Source: Aquilaria yunnanensis (taxonomy: Eukaryota; Streptophyta; Magnoliopsida; Malvales; Thymelaeaceae). Taken from it: DNA of 64,000 bases. Each line of letters opens with the position of its first letter. The first letter of the stretch is position 1. Below are positions 60,560 through 64,000 of the stretch, piece by piece. Under the pieces are notes generated by a model that was not told the origin of the DNA, ran no database searches, and worked only from the letters and a program-made list of their open reading frames with translations. The stretch is from NCBI GenBank assembly GCA_039654915.1, contig CM077599.1, forward strand, positions 65,462,501 through 65,526,500, in the 5' to 3' direction. The position numbers were made by a program, and so were the translations under genes.

Positions 60560-61334
60560 ATATATAAATCGGTTCAGGTCGATTCAACATGACCAAGTTT
60601 CATTGGCCCCCAACTTCTGTGTCTAATGAGCTACGTCATCTCCCTCCATCTGTCCCACTGCCTTCCTCCTCTGCCTCCGCCATCACCTACTGCCATAACT
60701 ATTACTGTTGTCTTTACTTTGGGCCATCCTAATAATCCTCATTCTCACCCTCCTTACTACCATCACCAGTACAATCATTTATATGGCATACTGCCCCCAC
60801 CACCAAACATGTACCCTTGCCTCCCTCTTTATCCACTACCTCAATCCCTTTCTACCTTTTGATTGGTGTTTTATTGTTTTGGGCATTAATTTAGTAACTT
60901 CCATATTTAGCAAGTCAAATATTTGGATTTCATATTTAGTAATTTTCACATTTAGTAAGTTTAATGATCTTGATAGGCAATTGTTTGGCCTTAAAATTTT
61001 AAGTATAGTTAAAAAAGACATCTAGATTTTGAAAAAATACATTTTATTAACCCGTTATAATTATAACATGAGTCCCTCAATTTTTCAAATATTAGCATTC
61101 TCACCCAAAATATTCAAGATTTCACAGTTAAGTCACTGATTCATAGCAAAGTTATTAAGTCATAGCAAATTTGTAGGAAGATTCATAGGAAAATCATAGG
61201 AGGGAGTGAAACTATTAGAGGCAATATGAAGAGGCCCAAAAGCAAAATTTAAGTGGTCAAAACTACAATGATTTATATTGTCGCAATGTGGCAAATTGAT
61301 GAAAACAGAGAAGACATATGCTAAGATCTTCACA
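60560..61334. other. Intergenic with an unassigned Pro/His-rich frame
   Basis: A C-rich island at about 60640-60860 holds the open frame 60626-60862 with PPPSPTAIT and HSHPPYYHHQYNH stretches. It differs in composition from its AT-rich surroundings and could be a captured exon. No splice sites or family could be supported. Confidence 0.35.
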
Positions 61335-64000
61335 ATTGGATGGCATTACTGGTGTGTTTGAGGCAAACATCTATGATGATCAATAAATCATCATAGGTTT
61401 CCTGCAATTTTCCTATGATTTTTAAAATAAATCATCATGTGATGGTTAGAATTTTGTGATGATTTAAATCATCACAATGCTCAAGACAAACTTACGACAC
61501 CATTCCTCCTCCTCTCATTCTTCCATGTACCCATAGACCTCAGAACTTTATCCTTCTCACTTCCTCCCAGCCATATTTGAATCTTCAAAGAGTAGTTTTC
61601 TAGGATTTCCTTCGCATTTTTGTCCTACAATCATCGTTTGGAGTAGTTTCTTCGTCAAGGTAACTATCATCTCTCCTTTTACTTAATTTTTTATATATAA
61701 TTTGTTAAATGTTAGTGATATGGATGTGTTTAGGTAATAATGTGATTATTTGCTAAGTGTTGATATGTATGTGTCTATGTGTTGATTATGCCCTATATTA
61801 TTAATATTTAAGGAGGTAATGATAAAAATAAAAAAGTGTCTAGTAAAATTGTAAGTAATTTAATATTAGAGACTTAATTAACAAAAATCATTAAGTAGAG
61901 GATAAAATTGTAAGTAATTTAATATTAAGGAGTTAATTGAAAAAAATAAAAATTAAAGGATAAATTGTAAGTAGTTTAATATTACAGATTTAATAAACAA
62001 AAATAAAAAATTAAAGGATAAAATTGTAAGTAATTTAATATTAAGGACTTAATTGCACAAATAAAGAAGTGCATGGTAAAATTGTATGTAATTTCATATT
62101 AAGGACTTAATTGATAAAAATAAAAAAATTAAATGATAAAATTGTAAGTAATATAATATTAAGGACTTAATTGAAAAAAATAGAAAAGTGAAGGATAAAA
62201 TTGTAAGTAATTTGATATTAAGTACTTAATTGACAAAAATAAAAAAGTGTTAGAAAAAATCATAAGTGTTTTAAATTTAAGGACTTGAGTGACAAAAAAC
62301 TCATTAAACTGATGTTTCTTCTAAAAATTTAAAAAAATTAGGATGGAGAAGTTCAGATGTGCACACACTAGGCTAGGTAAGGGTGTGCCTAGCCCTAATC
62401 AAGATATTTATTGTGCTCAGCGGAATGGTATAGTTAGCATAGATATGGTGGTTGGACATTCAGGGCTAGCTATAATGACAAGTTCCTCTACCCTACCAAT
62501 GGCTCCTTCTGAGCTAGTACCTACCACTGTACATTGTCATTATGCCCTATACATTTGTAGGGCATCTACTTAGTCGGCTTAGCCATATACGAGACAGGAT
62601 GGTAGCTTTTATTATGACCTATCATTTCTGTTTAGAGCCCCACAATACAGACTGACAAGTTGGTTCTAGGCTGAATCCTAGTATGATAGCTTGGAGTTTA
62701 GGACCTACGACAACTTCATTGACCCGTAGGCATTATTTACAATAATAGGGTCAGGATGAAGTCCTTGAGTAGCAGACATTTTTCAGGCCATCTAACGACA
62801 ACATGCAGGCTCTGAATGGCTCACTAGCCTCTAGAGGCCCACATTAACCTCGAGGGCTACGTCATGTTGGCCTACCGCCACCCCCTCCAATAGAGGCTCG
62901 TATGATGATTGTCCCATGAGTAAGTAGGCATGACATATTATTATGTCTATACACTTTAGGCTATGGGATGAACCTTGGCATCTATGTAGAAGATCCCACA
63001 TGACATATTCGAGGAGCATGCGACCTAACTATAGGTAAAACCTTAATCCATTAAATTAAGAAAAACTAATACTTTTATTTAATTAAAACACATAAATATC
63101 ACATTTTCATTCTCTAAAAACTTTAATTAATTTGACATAATTTTACTAGTACTATTAGTGGGACCCTTGGGACTTTGTGAGATCCCTTATTGTTTGATTA
63201 TGTCTCAAGTTCCCTTTAGAACCAAGTCTACTACTGGAGGTATGAGACAATAAAGAAGGTGTTAGGTTTTAGTCGAGACCCATACCCCAATTACAAATTT
63301 CTACAAACTCACATCTCCCTGGGATACAATGCCCATTTGAGGAGTAAGCTGTGTGACTACTGGCAGTGGGAGTCCTAGAGGAGGAGCATAATTGGGAAGA
63401 AAGTCAAGCGATTGACTCATCGAAGGTTGTCCCAAAACACACTATGGGCCATATTCCCAGTGAAATGCACTAGGACCGGATTGTACGAACTTCTATAATT
63501 TTAGTTATTTCATAATAATCATACATAATTATATCATTTCCTAATTGACTAAGTATTGTTGTAGATAAAATAATGTGATGCAGAGGTGGCCACTTTCTAG
63601 GACTGGTGGACCAGGACGCACACAAGGAAGTTTGGTTAGTAAGTCTATTTGGTTGCGAGTCAGCTTATGGTAATTACAACTTCCCGTTTCTCACTCTAGT
63701 CTTCTTTACATTTTTTTTCATAAGCTCTTATTTGAGTTAATTTATTGCAGGATGGATGCATGTAATGGCTTACCCAAAAGTAACCCAATCCCAAAGCCCA
63801 TTCCCTGTTTGACCTCGATATGTGGCAAGAGGTAGCTGGCCTGCTGAAGAAGGGTTGTATCCCAGGCCTTTCCACTTCGCTTTGCAAATCTTAACACCTT
63901 TGGATCCCAACGGGTAATTTTTTTTCATATGCTTAATTACTACTTTTTTTCATTTAAATAAATAAAATTTCATGTGCCTAACCACTTTTTCCTTCTCGAC
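61335..64000 (+). pseudogene. DNA transposon remnant, possibly CACTA-like
   Basis: Near 61360-61490, copies of ATGATGATC/GATGATTTAAATCATCAC inverted phrases resemble subterminal repeats. An exon-like leader (61500-61660) ends at a GTAACT donor (61661). After an intron-like stretch filled by a 60-bp tandem repeat, coding-like sequence begins with an ATG at 62343. Broken plus-strand frames follow, for example 62343-62573 and about 63190-63480 (WRYETIKKVLGF, LRSKLCDYWQW). The order is like the Transposase_24-type gene of plant CACTA elements, but no domain is certain and no terminal repeats are visible. The element may extend past the window end. Confidence 0.3.
61795..62290. repeat. Tandem repeat, about 60-bp unit, eight copies
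   Basis: Each unit runs like AAAATTGTAAGTAATTTAA then TATTAAGGACTTAATTGAC and an A-rich AAAAATAAAAAAGTG part. Start points of the TAATATTAAGGA core recur at about 60-bp steps from 61801 to 62273. It lies in what looks like an intron of the transposon remnant. Confidence 0.88.

Noticed and set aside
1..64000. tRNA, rRNA or organelle-derived inserts
   Set aside because: I saw no tRNA-like arms with a GGTTCGA-type loop in context and no rRNA or plastid gene sequence by eye; a tRNAscan/Infernal run would be needed to exclude short ones.

Overview
The window is nuclear DNA of a flowering plant, most likely a eudicot. Four spliced plant genes sit in a much larger mass of nested, decayed mobile elements. 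The genes have plant-type introns (84 bp to about 1.6 kb, AT-rich), and the repeats are plant classes: hAT, Tat-lineage Ty3/gypsy, plant LINE, MULE, Tourist-like MITEs and a caulimovirid-like endogenous viral element. I do not assign a species.

Layout. 1-2.5 kb: C-terminal part of a hAT transposase with one frameshift, then its AT-rich tail and GC-rich end. 2.5-17.2 kb: a degenerate minus-strand Ty3/gypsy element of Tat type (LTR, gag, protease, RT, two RNase H regions, integrase, a plus-strand antisense ORF, LTR). It was remodelled by a 2.54 kb tandem duplication of its LTR-gag-protease end and by two solo LTRs with recognisable target-site duplications (TSDs). 19.4-21.3 kb (+): a group A (ABI5/AREB/DPBF type) bZIP transcription factor. 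23.6-26.1 kb (-): complete eight-exon translation initiation factor eIF3 subunit i. 28.4-32 kb (+): decayed endogenous caulimovirid-like sequence. 32.4-43.5 kb (-): a LINE whose ORF1 appears split by a minisatellite array (31/26-bp units, about 3.4 kb), itself split by a 3.28 kb solo LTR. 43.5-46.5 kb: another solo LTR (2.98 kb) with a perfect TSD. 48.2-50.8 kb (+): beta subunit of the SnRK1 kinase. 51.6-56.3 kb (-): complete eight-exon oligoribonuclease (DEDDh exonuclease). 57.2-60 kb: two nested MULEs, each with a perfect 9-bp TSD. 61-64 kb: a tandem-repeat-bearing, probably CACTA-like transposon remnant.

The four genes form two convergent pairs (bZIP/eIF3i and SnRK1-beta/oligoribonuclease). 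They do not form a pathway; they act in ABA-type transcription, translation initiation, energy signalling and nano-RNA decay. Three of their 19 coding introns are GC-AG, a striking local excess.

Most noteworthy: the minisatellite apparently born inside a LINE; the three GC-AG introns; the duplicated Tat segment whose history can be ordered; the nested MULEs; and the antisense gene in the Tat element. I found no evidence of a coherent new multi-gene system.
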